Assembly (NCBI GenBank): GCA_029721435.1
Contig: CM056578.1
Location: 17,894,911 to 17,958,910, forward strand
DNA: 64,000 nucleotides
Origin: Gymnothorax reevesii
Lineage: Eukaryota > Chordata > Actinopteri > Anguilliformes > Muraenidae
Reading direction: 5' to 3'
Shown: positions 1-12,552 of the stretch, one piece after another
Layout of the letters: every line of letters begins with the position of its first letter
Position numbering within the stretch: the stretch's first letter is position 1
The notes under the pieces: generated by a model
The model's database searches: none
Told to the model about the DNA's origin: nothing
What the model saw: the letters and a program-made list of their open reading frames with translations, nothing else
Program-made: the position numbers and the translations under genes

Positions 1-2447
1 AGCCAACTTGCACGCTTGGTGTCCTCACCGTGGTCTGGATCTCACCGCTGTCCGGCGTCGGAACCGACTCGCATGGGCAAACACACACGTTCGATGGCCC
101 TTGGCACGCTGAGGGAGAGTGCCATTCACAGACAAATCCCGGTTCCAGTTTTTTGTTAAATCAAACTCAAAAATTTGACATGGGGCGTTTATATTTATGT
201 TCATTGTATTTATCCCCTTTCTTATCTCCTGTGTTGTTGCATATTTACTTTCCTATGGTTTTAGATCTGTGGTCCAAATTTAAAAGAAAAAGGGACCCTG
301 AGAGAACATGAAACACATTTTTTCAAATTACTATTCAATTTTTTGAATAAAAAAAGCCAATATCACCTTTGTGAAAAAGAATGAGCGCAAACTGTTCATT
401 TCAGTAACTGCCACGGCATCTCTACTGGGTTCAAGTCAGAACTTCGCTATGGCGAGTCATTCAATGAAATGCACACATTTCTCACATGAAACTGCTGTAA
501 AATGCATATGGCTACCAGTTCTGATGTATGGAGGAGTCTGAGTGAGCGATGTCACTTCCCCTGCGTCCTTCCGCTCAGAGCTACCCATCATGCAGTTAAT
601 TAGCGAATGTGCGAGTGAAGTGTTAGCAGCACAGAAATCTGCAGAGTTATTATTGAAACACTGGCTGTTAAACCTAAAGGAGCATTTTCCAATGGCATAA
701 TGCCATCATTATTCCATCATTAATCTTTCACCATGCTTTATACCCCAGCCCTAAGAAGACTAATATAATCAATCATTGAGGACTCAGATAAAGCATGCTT
801 TAATTTCATTGCTCGCTTGGGCCTCATGCCAGGAAAAAAAATCACTTCTAGCTGCTTATATAGGCCCATTTTCATCTCTGTCAGCATTAGATAAAAGAAA
901 CTGAATTACCGTGCCGCTGATGAGAGTGTACAGCACATCAAATACAATGCATTATGAAGTTTTGGTTTCTCCTCATCTAACCTTGAGACATCAGACATTC
1001 AGGCCATTTTTGTGAATTGGATATAACGAGGACGCATTATCCTACCTCATTTACTGGACCTCAAAGCATGTTGTGATCAGATTGTCTGAATGCTTGTGCC
1101 TTTATCTGTTTGCTCAGTTTCAGTGAAAGGTGGGGATGTGACCGTTACAGGCACAGTAAGTGCAACTGCAGGTGTGAAGGGCGGGTTAAGGTGAAACTAG
1201 AAGTCTGCACAGGCCGCCACACCGTTAACAGACAGCCGGAGATGACAGCGACTACCCAAAAGCTATTTTATTGAACATTAAACAGAAGCAAACATTTTGG
1301 TTTCAATGGATCCTCTGGGAGATGTTGTTACTGCTCAGTTTTAGGGCATTTACATCCATTGTAGGACTACACAGTCCAGTCACCTGCAACCACATGCGTG
1401 TAGCCCCCGAAAGCCCAGCTCCCGGTTTTTACGTATTACTCAGGCCAATACTGTTGCAATGGTAACCAAAATCTTTAGATGTCATAACTGAAGTATAACA
1501 CGTTCATACCAAATATGAAAGCAATTGGTGAAAAATTACTGCCTGTACAGCGTCCACAAGGAAGTGTCTACGGACGCGGACTTGATGACGGGGGGAGACA
1601 AGCATGAATTCATAGTAGCCCCCCTTCGTCAGGGGGCTACAGTTAGTTTTGGCTCTCTGAGCGCTGAGAAGAGCAGGACATTTGAGTGTTTTGCATGTGT
1701 TATATGGAGGGTAGAAAATTTACTTTTTATCCACCAGCCAAATGGCTCATGAACATTCAAATCTTACCAGTCATTCAATAGATGACCTGTGTCTTTTTTT
1801 GTTGAGTTTTTTTTTTTTTTTTTTTGGCTGGTGAATGAAGCAAATCTACTGGCCACCTGCATATTTTACTACCATTTGCTGATTGCTGGCGCTCAGCCCT
1901 TGTTGTAGATGATTTCCTGAAGTTATGCTACATTTGCAGCGCATAGGGTTCCACTGTTGCTTCATACCAAAACGGTTGTTGGTTCCAATCCAGCCAAGGA
2001 CTTCTGTGCAGTGTGCATGCTTGCCCGATGTTCATGTAGTTTTTCTCTGGCCACTTTGGTGTCCACACTTGTCTGTGAAAGGAAATAATGCTGTGGTGGA
2101 AAGTCAAAGCTCTGTGACAGAAACAGGCATACATGTGTTAGGATAGTTGCCAATAACCAGAGCAGCATAGCTCTGAAGATTACAGCCTCAACAAAAAACA
2201 GGACACTGTGAGTTTCACAAAGCTGGTATTTGTTGCTGTATGTAGTTGAATATGGTAACCCAGAGCGCCTTTTTGTGAAGATATGAGGTGATAATTGGGT
2301 TAACCACCAGTTTCAGTCATTAAAAGCACTGAAAGATAGCGGTGGGACTCCCCTGTGGCACTGCGGTATGTTGTTTCTTCAGTTGTGGGAAACAGCCAGT
2401 TCACATAAATGGGTAGTTACATCCGCAAAAAAATGATAATTAGAAAT
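1..2447. other. No gene recognised
   Basis: AT-rich DNA with a poly-T run at 1807-1826 and a short CCCCC-stem hairpin near 1616-1640. No open frame here matches a family I know. Confidence 0.6.
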
Positions 2448-2462
2448 CTTACAACATTCCAT

Positions 2463-2675
2463 CCATCCATCCATTTTCTATATCCGCTTATTCCTCACTA
2501 GGGTCACGGGGCGAGCTGGAGCCTATCCCAGCTGACTACGGGCAAAGGCAGGGACCCACCCTGAACAGCTTGCCAATCCATCGCAGGGCGCACATAATCA
2601 ATGCCCCGTGTGAGGACTGAAGTCACGACCTTCAGATTATGAGACTGACGCGCTACCTACTGCGCTAACGAGGCC
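2463..2675 (-). mobile_element. SINE with an elongator tRNA-Met head
   Basis: A 15-bp direct repeat (CTTACAACATTCCAT, 2448-2462 and 2676-2690) flanks the element, which shows retroposition. On the minus strand it starts with a 73-nt tRNA-Met-like head, followed by a body of about 110 nt containing GCGATGGATTGGCAAGCTG, and ends in (GGAT)n. The body matches the 3' half of the DANA-like SINE at 44502-44839, so the tail is shared while the head differs. Confidence 0.85.
2602..2674 (-). tRNA. tRNA-Met(CAT)-derived SINE head, probably not a functional tRNA
   Basis: The sequence follows elongator tRNA-Met from the GCCTCG start to the CGGGGCA end, with anticodon CAT at 2641-2639. The T-loop reads GACTTCAGTCC instead of the box B consensus GTTCGATCC. 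The TSD-bounded SINE around it means this is a retroposed promoter head rather than a resident tRNA gene. Confidence 0.75.
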
Positions 2676-2852
2676 CTTACAACATTCCATAATGATGAAA
2701 TGCTTAGCAGGAGTGGACTCATCTCTCTTTCTCTCTCTCATTGATTTTCGCTTATTTGTGTTACTAAATTATATTCTGTCCAACATCTGGTTGTAACTGA
2801 ATTGTTTTCAAGGACGGTGAGAGCCCTTTTCCTATTCTTGGCCCCAAGTGTG

Positions 2853-3159
2853 CACTGCAATAAATGAAAGATAAAAATACTAGGTATGATGAATTTACTT
2901 ATTTTAAGACTTAAAACTCTTATTTCTTTCACCATTTTTGTCAGTAAGACAAAATGAAAATTTCACTTGTCAAGCAAATAGTAACTTGTCTTGAGAAAAA
3001 AAAAATCTTAAAACAAGTTACTATTTTTTGACCCGTGAAATTTACTTATCCCACAAGGACAAATTTTGTCTTACAAAGAAAATGGTGATAGAAATAAGTG
3101 TTTTAAGTCTTAATATAAGTAAATTCGTCTCACCTAGTATTTTTCATCTTTTTGCAGTG
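2853..3159. mobile_element. Full-length hairpin MITE (CACTGCAA family)
   Basis: About 307 bp that folds back along nearly its whole length. It begins CACTGCAATAAATG and ends CATCTTTTTGCAGTG, with ACCTAGTATTTTT and TTAAGACTTAAAAC segments on both sides. This type is common in fish. It has no coding capacity, and open frames crossing it are chance. Confidence 0.8.
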
Positions 3160-4200
3160 TGTGGGTCTGACCGAGCGTGTCTGCCAATATCCAATAAAAA
3201 AACTGCAAGTGAACAAAATAACCACCAGAGGGCACTTCACCATTAGATATAATTCCACGCGATTCTTTAAGTTGAACTACAGGCACACTGTTTCTCCCCA
3301 AAATTGCACATCAGCATTAATCACAGTTAGAGGAACAAATCAATTGTTTCGTCTTGTTCGTTTTAAAAATTATAATACTGGTAAGGCATCTAATTCCATC
3401 TTTGGTGCGTGAAAATCCAGACAATGGGCTCGCGGAGGGCAGCTGTCTCTCTTTGCAAACACAAATGTCATATAGAATGCGTCACCATGATAATCAAATA
3501 ACCTGTGACACTTTTAGGGGAATCCCTTTCATTCTAAATCAAGCACTCAAAGCTGACCAAGTAATCATCCCTCATTTAATTATCTATATTGCCTCTCAAC
3601 CCGAGATGACCACTGGCGCCCTTTAGAAAGCAAAATGTTCCATTTCGAGCAGCTAAAACAATCGCACTTGCTGTTCTTTTCAATAACCTGATTTTAGTCC
3701 ACCTGACTCAACATTTCTGCCAAGTTCGGATCGAAAGATCTCATGACTTCTATACAAAGTCATGTTTACTTTTACTCGCCATTGATGAATAATTATATAT
3801 GATAAATGAGTCATCATTGGACAACTGGACTTGTCGCACTGTACTGCCATTGTTTCCCAAAATGAAATTCTACAGGATAATCAGAATTGAGGGCGGCCGA
3901 AACCAATACCAGGGTTCAATGGTTCACATGCCACGAACAGTTTACCAGTCCATCGAAGGGATCTCAGACCCTTCACTCTGACCTGCATCATTTTAGCCAA
4001 TTTAAAGTCAAATCCACAATCAGCGTGATGTATGACTCTGGAGTATGGGAGAAAGTACCCAGAGAAAACCCTCTTCCAGTGAGCTGACAGTGATACCCAC
4101 TTGGGCATGATGCCAAAGTGTTTTTTATTTCTTCAGATGAAGGCAATAGTACATTCAAGGGATCACCAAATCTGGCCCCTGAATCCAAATGCAGACCTGG
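3160..4200. other. No gene recognised
   Basis: I see no recognisable exon or element in this stretch. Confidence 0.5.
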
Positions 4201-4204
4201 TTTT

Positions 4205-4530
4205 CTGTTCTTCCAGGCAATTAACTAATTTCCAAGAGAAGAGCTTCTGATCGGCCAGACTGTCATCACACCTGACTCCCCGGTAAGTAAGGCTGGAAAA
4301 ACAGCAGTTCTCGGCCCTCAAGGACTCTGATTTGAAGATCCTTGACATATACTGAAGCATAGATACTCCAATCTAGCCTAAAAATATGGCCCTGTTTTTT
4401 TGTTCTCTCTAGTAAACCAGAGAAAGGTCAGCGCTGCTGCTTGGCCGGGCTGTCTTAATGCTGGTCTCCCAGGTATGGGGGGTAGGTAGCCAGTAGCCCC
4501 TGAGGACTATGATTTCAATTACTGGAATGT
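4205..4530. repeat. Two diverged tandem copies of a dispersed repeat
   Basis: A block at 4205-4345 (CGGCCAGACTGTC ... CCCTCAAGGACTCTGATTT) recurs at about 4385-4530 (TGGCCGGGCTGTC ... CCCTGAGGACTATGATTT). The copies are clearly diverged. The CCTCAAGGACT motif is typical of fish MITEs. Confidence 0.5.
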
Positions 4531-4705
4531 GCAGTGTTTTACATGTAAAGCACATTAAAATTACAATCATGCCTGGTATTTAGCTTGCACTAGCGTACTG
4601 TTGCCCTGTGCTTCAAACACTGCTCAAGGAGGGCTCAAACATCCCAGCCCTGTCCCTTCCTACAACTGTCATCCAGCAGTAGTTTCACATCAGTATCATC
4701 TACTT

Positions 4706-4890
4706 CAGTGGTCACAAACTCTGTTCCTGGATATCGACTATCCTGAAGGTTTTCACAGCAACCATGAGAAAGAAAACCCCTCTCAAAAGCTACTGCCTTT
4801 TGAGCTGCTAATTCATAGCCGGCAGTGCTGAATGAGGTTTGGAGTGAAAACCTTCAGGACGATTGATCGCCAGCGACGGGGTTGGGGAAA
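4706..4890. mobile_element. Short hAT-type MITE
   Basis: It starts CAGTGGTCACAAACTCTGTT and has CCTGAAGGTTTTCA and its inverse TGAAAACCTTCAGG internally. It ends in GGGGTTGGGGAAAAC. The CAGTGGT...CAA(A/C)C terminus and GTTTTCA motif match a common fish MITE. The target-site duplication is not clear. Confidence 0.65.
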
Positions 4891-6884
4891 ACCTTTCTAT
4901 TTGGGACAATGAACATGTTCATAATATAAACTCATGACTCGATCTGCCGACAGGAGGTCCTGTTCCCCCACTTTAGTGTGGATTCTTCCCCTCTGTGATA
5001 CGGGAGCTTTTCCTTGTCAGTTAGACTTGCTGTTGTGGGGAGGGGCAGTTAGACCAGGGTTCTCAGTGAAGAGCACTATTACAATTATTTGTGAAATACC
5101 CAATAAGATTTAATTACATTTCATAAGGCATTTCAAACTTAATGTTTAAATTAGAGTGCGCAGACTGTTTATTTCCTTCAGTGGTTGAGGCTGCACAATG
5201 AAACTCCGGGAAAATTCACCCGCTTTTAAGACAGGAAATGCTGCACTTCCTGTGAACTGTGCAGTCTTACAAGCCTGTTGTCTTTTAATGCCACATTATA
5301 AACTTTGCATTTATTCACGTAAATTCCAAAGTCAGCAAGAGGCTTACGGTCAGACTATGATTTTACATGGCCAATCCTGTTCTTCTGCCTCTTTTGCTCA
5401 CATTCCCAGAACAAAAGAAGACGACACAGCTCGCCGGAAAACTTTAACCTTGCTGTCCACGGACGCAGATGCTGACGCAGAGGGTATGGCAATAGCTCTG
5501 AGGACATTCGTCCTGGCGAGCTAAAAATCCCACTTTCAGCATCATTCCCGACTCAATCTGCACAGCTTTTGCTTCTGTCAGAGGGAGGCCAGTGGGATGT
5601 TCCTGAACATTCCGTTTGTTCAGAGAAACAAGAACAACACTCAAGGTTAAGAATCTCACACCACTGTCCTCAGCTTCGCAGCTGGGAAGTTTGGGATCGG
5701 GGGAGTGGTCAAGAGGGTTCAATAAGAGGTTTCTCCTGGGTTAATGTGTTCTGTGAGAGGACACAGGTCGTATTTATACAGATTGGAGGCATTCATGTGT
5801 GCTGGAACGTTCCCATTAACTGCGTCAGATAAAATGCCAGTCAGGCATCAAATATTTAATTGGTCCCACACCTCTATGGCCGTAAGTGTGCGTAGGTACA
5901 TGCAAACAGTAATTGATTTGTAGTTGACAGCAGTGATAGTAGTCCCAGGCAGCGCTATTAAAGTCCACTCCCCTCTTCACCGGTGTGCCCATTTTGTGAT
6001 CAGGAGCATGTACCCAGCATTTTCAAGCAGAACTATCTTCAGCGGCTTTAATATATCCACTTGACCTTGAACGCATGCTGAAGGCAAAGGAGATCATTGA
6101 ATGTGGGGAGGCCAGCACATGGGGTGGTCTACTCCGCTCTTACCCATCTGACCTCTTTACAATCATGCCTGAACAACAACCCATAATGTACAGAATGTCC
6201 AGCCGTACAAATGGATACTATGAACTAAAGAGCAAAGCCACATGCATCATGCTGCATAAGCATTCACTAGATAGATGTCAACTAAACATCTGTAACGCAA
6301 TGCCAACAGTGAATATGAATAAATCACACTACATGTAACAGCACATTTGCTAGTTAAACACATCAACTAAATGTCTGTAGTACAATGTGAAACAATGAAT
6401 ATGAAAAAAAAAAATCGCATTAAGACAACGATGAATTCACTCAGAAAGTGACAAATTGGCAAAAATCGACATTTGTTCACAAGCTAGACAAATATTTTTG
6501 GAGGACAACAGCAGGCCAAAAAAGGCAGCATACTCCCTACAGGCAAAGTTTATTTTTCGGCCTTGTGGATGCACAACAAGAAAGGACAAAAGGTCCCCAA
6601 AAAAAAAAAAAAAAAAAATCACCAGGCAAATTCCTATGGGCTCCAGGAATCTTCAAAGCCAGTATCAGTAACACTTCCTCTGTAAGCGCAACCAGAGGCA
6701 CAAGTATTACTTCAAGCAGTTATAATGGGGTCCAAGCAACACAAGGCAATGATAAATTCTGAAGCAGAGGACAAACACTCTGATTTTCAAATGATTTCCA
6801 GTTCATGGCACATAAATGTATATTAGACCTTGTCCTGCAGATTTCATGTTGACTGGTCATTGCTATGCATGTCAAATATTAGCT
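4891..6884. other. No gene recognised
   Basis: Several short open frames occur (for example 5198-5524 and 5444-5722 on opposite strands over the same DNA), but none shows a domain or splice context I recognise. A poly-A run lies at 6599-6618. Confidence 0.5.
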
Positions 6885-6892
6885 GTTACTTG

Positions 6893-8076
6893 CGGTGATG
6901 TAGGTCTTGAGGCCAGGTCTCGGTCTCGAGACAATCTTGAGACTTGTTTTAGTTGTCCTTGCTGGTTCTCTTTGTTGTGATTTTCAAGTCATAACACTCT
7001 GCTGTTGAGACCAGTCGACACCATGGAAAATTTAGGGAATTTACCTTCTTTTACCACCGCTTTTCTGTCTCTGAGTGGTTATTTGATCTTAATTATTCCT
7101 AATGATATGTAAGGTCAGCTTTGTTGATTGTACCACAGACCTTGATTGCACTCAAACAACCACAGACCCCGCTGCCACTCAGATCAATACACGTATTAAC
7201 ACATTTGCTCCCTGCTCTCAAAACTTTTAGTCTCTGGGCAATGAACGAGCCGGGTGGCGGGACTTCCGTTGAATGCGCGAGCTTACTTGAAGCATAGCAG
7301 TAGTATTTTATCATTTTTAGTGAAAAGTAACCAGGTTTCTAGAGCACCGAGGATACGAGCGGACAAAGTAGACTTGGATTATACTTGGAACGATGCGTTG
7401 GAAACATTTTGTGGAGTTTTTCCGTGGCTACTTGGTGATCCCCACCTGCTTCTAGCAAAGAAAGGAATTTGGATAATTTTTCAACTCTCTAGTGGCCATA
7501 AAGTTGCGCCAGGTGAAAAACAACTTTGTTTCCTTCTTTAGGTACAAGTAATTTTTTTTGTATAAGCCATGTAAGGAAGCAAGTGTATGTATGCATCAAG
7601 TAGCTCATACGTAAGTGGTTGTAAAAGGAAAATGAAACAATTTGGTTGACTGAGAGTTTTTTTTCCCCTTGTATGTATTCTAATTTTTCATTTAAAGCAG
7701 TCTTTTTTTCTCTTTTTTTCATTTTGCTCCAGCTGCAGATAAGGAGTTCTTGGGATCGCACTGCCACCCTGTTATTGAGAGCGATCACTGATTTAAAAAT
7801 TTTTATATCTGTTTCATTTTGACCTACAAAGTGATGAAATGTCAAAGATTGAAAACAAATATCAAGATAAGGACGGATTAATGTTAGCTATGAGCTAGTA
7901 CTACTCAGGCTGTTTGATTTAATTTACAATTAAACACAGCAGTTGCCAATTCATCCATTATATTTTGTACGAGGTCTCAGTCTCGGATTCTAAGGGTCTC
8001 TGTCTCAGAAGGATTGGTCTCGGTCTCTGCCTCGGGTGGACAGGTCTCGGTCTTACAGGTCTCAACTACATCACTG
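6893..8076. mobile_element. hAT-like non-autonomous transposon, 1.18 kb
   Basis: Termini CGGTGATGTAG and CTACATCACTG are inverted. They are bounded by GTTACTTG (6885-6892) and GTTACCTG (8077-8084), an 8-bp duplication with one mismatch as expected for hAT elements. Both ends carry repeated GGTCTCGGTCTC motifs inside the termini. I see no recognisable transposase between them. Confidence 0.75.
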
Positions 8077-8276
8077 GTTACCTGAATGGCTAATGGCAGC
8101 CATGTTTCCAAATATTTCTTTTGCTGCTTATTCAGACACACTAAGCAATGCTAGAACCATTTTGGTCAAATGGTTGAAAAGATGATGGCAATTAAAAATT
8201 TATTTCCAACAAGTGCCATCTATTGGCCAATGACAACTAAAGTTTGTAATCTTCAGCTTCTTTCTCACAAAACAGG

Positions 8277-8472
8277 GATACTCACTCTTATCCTGAATGA
8301 GTCGGTGTGGGTGCGGGCTTTCATTCTAACCGTGCAGTTTCACTCCTGATTCTATACTCATGGGTCAGTGGCAAAATCTTTCAGGGTTGATAAGTGGAAT
8401 CAGGTGTGTGACTGGTTGGTTAGAATGAAAGCCTGCACCCACACCAGCTCATTCTGGAGAAGAGTGAGTATC
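8277..8472. mobile_element. Hairpin MITE, copy 1 of a three-copy family
   Basis: Long inverted arms contain GGTGTGGGTGCGGGCTTTC and the matching GAAAGCCTGCACCCACACC, with GATACTCACTCTT at the outer end and its complement AGAGTGAGTATC at the other. Related copies are at 41083-41287 and 42054-42260. Confidence 0.8.
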
Positions 8473-10790
8473 ACTGTCATAAAAGTATATTCTTTAGATC
8501 TGTGATGATTGAACATTGAATTCTGGAGTTACACCCCAGTAAAGCAAATCAATTTATTCCAAGAGGCTTTTCATTCAATTGGTGGCAGGGAATCGGGAGA
8601 AAAGAATTGTGAATCTAACCCACAGGGTCCAAGTTATAGCCCAAAATGCATTTTGGCCCTCTACTGCACCACCATCTGGCCAATTAACTTGGAGAGACAT
8701 TGCTCATTCGCACATCCTTAACAAGCATATTCAGTTTCATAATGATAGATGAGTTAAAGCGAAAATAAGGGATACTGAAATTTTATTGGCTGACTGCAGC
8801 CATCTCGTCTGAACAATCACGTTGTTCATAAAGACACCCATAGCACCCTCGACCAGCATGCAAAAATTCAGTTTGATTAAACAACTGGCTTAAGAGTTTT
8901 GACCATTTGTTTGCTATAGCGCCACTCATGTACAGATTTACATCAAATATGTTACATTCCAATCTGATGGCCCGCACACAAGGGGGTCTAAAGTTTGGTG
9001 ATGATTGGACAATGCATTGAGGAGTTCATGCTCATTATGTCAATAAAGACCACGCCCACAAATTTCATAGACTTACTGCAGCCAAATCTTTAAATGTAGC
9101 TTGTTACTGCTAAAACCAACACAATTAGAGGACAAGTGTGGTGTTGGTTTGACCCAATATGTCTTTTTGGCATTTTGCTTGACCTTGACATTTCACCTAG
9201 CAACATCAAAAGTGACAGGCTTCTGGCCAGGATATAGCTGAATAAGATGGAATAAGAGAAAGTGAAAAAGAGAATTTATAAGGCAATTAAATGTGGGACT
9301 GTCAAAGATTCTAATGGAACAAAGTAAAATACATGGCAAATTGTTGATTTCACCAAGTAAATAACCAGGAATTCACTGTTGAGTCAAACTCTGGTTTCTC
9401 ATGTCAGTTTATTTAAACTTCTCCTCTCTAAACGGGACCCTTATCTTTGGTCGTTGCCACCACCACAATCAATACTCCCCATAATCCTTAAAAAATAAGG
9501 AAAACTCATTCACATACATCCTGGAAATGTGTCTCCCTCAATCCTAGACAGAAGCTTATCAAACTGGTTGCAATATGCAACAATTACATTACATTTTAAA
9601 AAGTCACTGCTCTCAACAGTGAAAACATAAAACGCTTTATCCTATATATAAAAAAAAAATTCTACTATTGACAAAAAATAATTTAGAAAAGAAGATCTAG
9701 TGGTTATACACAAGCCACAAGCAGAGAAGGTTCATGTGTGTGTTTGGAAATTTTTTTTAACATACTGCAACATCAGACATCCTCTAAGTAATGAAGCTTT
9801 GAACCATGTCAGTGGTCAAATAAGGCAGGTGTCTTTCCGCACCAAATTCATTCACCACCACAAAGGTCATGACAGAAGCCAAGGAGGATACACCAATATC
9901 AGAATAGCAGGCAGACATACATAATGATATCCTGAGCAAAGAAGCTAAATATAAACCAGTGAAGACCGTCTACAACACAGTGAATTTCTAAATACATACA
10001 GACTATTGGCAGTTTCATTTATAAAAGCTAAAATCATGGGCATGGAACAGGGGCAAAATTAAATCAGTATTGGAGAAAAGTTTTCAATGTGAGGCAGTAC
10101 ACAGTACAGAGGGTAATTTGAGGTAGTTTCGAAAGCTCAGCACTAGAGGCCTAGGTTTGCTTCCCTGACTGAAGCAGTCAACGTGCTTGACATGCAAAGG
10201 GCCGATTTCTCACCCGGCTCCGACAACAGGCGCGACTGCACTCCATTACACCTGATTTTGAGCCCCACGATTACAGTAGGAAAGGTGGTGATTTTCTTAT
10301 TTAGAAATAAAAAGAGGGGAGAGCATTCACACTGAGCGGCGTTTCCCAACCTTTACCTGGAGTACCACTGCCCTGCACATTTTACATATCTCCTTGATTT
10401 AACAACTTGATTTGGCTGATCAGCTCATTACAGGGGTACTTGGTGTGCTGAACCTGGCGTGTCAGATCAGAGAGGTATCCAAAATGTGCAGAGCAGGGGC
10501 ACTACTGACATGAAAGTCCCACAAAAAATTTTAACAAGATCGGGGGGGGCCCACAGTAACATTCTTTCAAGGGATGTTGAAATTCTCAACTACACTCCTA
10601 CATACAGGACAACAGACCTGCCTACAAGGCCACAGACCTTTTTCCTTCACCCCACTGTATGTCCTGTGGGATTTTTCACCCTCCAAGCTAAAAGAGCAGT
10701 TGGGAATCCCAAATATTAAAAACAATTACAATTCAGTCCTATTTCAGTGCAAGGAGTACAGTGCCGCAATGGCAGCAGTCATAGACCAAC
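8473..10790. other. No gene recognised; possible old repeats
   Basis: Around 8640-9070, motifs such as CACCACCATCTGGCC suggest a decayed transposon, but I could not set its ends. A minus-strand AATAAA (9414-9409) is the nearest strong polyadenylation hexamer I noticed downstream of ccnjl. At 4.8 kb from the stop it is only a weak candidate. Confidence 0.4.
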
Positions 10791-10995
10791 TTAAAGGAAC
10801 TCTCCATTACTGAGTACTTTGACACTAATTCCATAGTTCTGTACTTGTAAACTATGTCTGCCCCAAAAATTCCCATGAAAATACACACAGTAATAATTTT
10901 AGGCTTGTTTTCTGATGGCAGACCTTGGTTTTCAGCCAGTTTCTGCCCCGCCCACAATTAGGTCCAACTTCTGTGGGATTGACACATCAACCTGC

Positions 10996-11003
10996 TGACG
11001 TCA
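10996..11003. promoter_or_regulatory. CRE palindrome TGACGTCA in the Kolobok-like element
   Basis: A perfect TGACGTCA lies 201 bp inside the left terminus and about 120 bp upstream of the THAP ATG. A decayed TGATGTCA (12351-12358) lies 190 bp from the right terminus. Confidence 0.5.
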
Positions 11004-11121
11004 CAAAGTACGAGACGAGCTTTGTGGAGCTCGTTTTTCTATTACTGCCTATGGGACCAGGACTGCAGTAGGTTTATAAAATCGTTACTTTCTCGCGAAA
11101 TTTCAGGAAACGGCGGAGCAA

Positions 11122-11466
11122 ATGCCTAAAAGATGCATCGTAGCTGGTTGTAGTAACGTATCTAAAGAAGGAGTCAGCCTTCATCGATTTCCAAAAGATG
11201 ACAAAAATAAGTAAAATTTGGGCGTCTCGGTGAAAATGACTCGGGCAAAATGGCAAGGACCAAGCGACAATAGTGTGATTTGTAGCGACCACTTCAACGA
11301 TTCCGACTTTGAGGATAAAGGGTTTTGGTCTGAGCTCGCGATGAAGAGGAGAAAAATCAAGCCAGATGCCATCCTGAAAATCAAAAGTCCATTCAAGGAG
11401 AGAAGCACTGAGGAAAAAGGGAGAAAGAAGAGCAGACCGGGCGCTAACAAAAATGGAAGAAAATGA
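11122..11466 (+). pseudogene. THAP zinc-finger domain exon, interrupted
   Basis: From ATG at 11122 the frame reads MPKRCIVAGCSN, then SLHRFPKDDK, and later NSVICSDHF. This supplies the C-x(4)-C ... C-x(2)-H ligands and the HRFP motif of a THAP DNA-binding domain. A TAA at 11212-11214 interrupts it between the two halves. The second half continues into a basic Lys/Arg-rich tail and meets a donor-like GAAG|GTAAGC at 11469. THAP domains bind DNA through a C2CH zinc finger. Here it belongs to the surrounding TTAA element rather than to a host gene. Confidence 0.75.
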
Positions 11467-11633
11467 AGGTAAGCCGCTAATGAACAATTATAACGTGTTA
11501 GCTACACCAGCGCTTCAGCAGGGCTTTCGTTTTAGACACTATATAGCTTAGAGCGTTGGCTGCAGCTAGCACTTAGCAGGCTTTGGCTTGCATTTCACAC
11601 GTTTAACGCCTTCTCTTCGCCAGCACTCTATTA

Positions 11634-11741
11634 AGCTGCTTTCACACCAGAAGCGAAACGCGTGTATTCACATCTTTGCATTGACTTTGAATGTAATCTG
11701 TCGTACTAAAAATACGTTTCGCATCCAGTGTGAAAGCGCTT
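11634..11741. mobile_element. Small MITE (GCTGCTTTCACACC), copy 1
   Basis: About 108 bp with inverted ends AGCTGCTTTCACACC and GTGTGAAAGCGCTT and internal GCGAAACGCG / CGTTTCGC. A second copy in the opposite sense is at 33257-33350. Copy 1 is nested in the TTAA element. Confidence 0.75.
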
Positions 11742-12552
11742 CCCCCTAGCTGCTGCTGCGCATTGCGTCTAGTTGAAAGCTGCCGCTGTGTCTTGACTCG
11801 TCTCGTGTTCTCATCTTTTTCTCTTCGTCAGATCATGTTATTGTTTAACCTGAGCCTGACAAAATGGCGTACATAATCAAACGAGCTTGTTGGATGTCAG
11901 CTCAGGAGAGCATAATGAACAAAGTCAAATCGACATCAAAGTGTAGCACCCAGTTTGGCAAACTTGCGAGCAACTGATCGAGGAATTAGATTTTCATAAC
12001 AGAAATCTAGGTCATACGCTTTTAAAACGCAGTACTTATGTCGTTATAAATGGAGAACCAAACACCTGGAGAATGCATTTAGCAGTAGCTTTCACAGACG
12101 GCGAACGCGAGAACCACTGCTCTCTAGCCCATTTAGCGCGTCTCTGATTTCCCCTTAAGAAAATCAGTGTAAGATTAAATAAAAAAATATACATATTGCC
12201 AATTTTTCTTTTGCACATCATGTAAATCATGTCAGATTTGAAGTTACTAAGCACTGGGGTGACAAAAACATGCAATGAAGTGATCAAAATGATTTTTACA
12301 TGCAGTTTTACATACCAGCGATACAGCGAATTGGTCCCGAGTTCTTTATATGATGTCACGCTAAGAAAGGGCGGCATTATGGATTGTAGCGATTAAAAAG
12401 GAACGTTCCCAGGGCAAGTAGAAAGTTACTAATTACTCCAAAATGGTTTGATATTATGGGAAATGACTGCCATGTTTTTTTTCTGGATGAAAAATTACAT
12501 AATGAGAGCCTGTTTATGAAATTTCACCCTCTAGACGCTGTAGTTCCTTTAA

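Larger units (their letters stand above)
10795..12548 (+). mobile_element. Kolobok-like transposon with THAP-domain relic
   Basis: It is flanked by TTAA (10791-10794 and 12549-12552), the target duplication of Kolobok and piggyBac elements. The ends begin AGGAACT on both strands. It carries a THAP zinc-finger exon, and second proteins with THAP domains are known from Kolobok elements. No DDE transposase is visible in its 1754 bp, so it is non-autonomous or internally deleted. Confidence 0.65.

Noticed and set aside
2602..2674. A functional tRNA-Met gene
   Set aside because: It is the head of a retroposed SINE with a 15-bp target duplication, and it has T-loop changes.
10795..12548. The THAP frame as a host THAP gene
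   Set aside because: It has an in-frame stop and lies within TTAA-flanked inverted ends, so a transposon origin is simpler.
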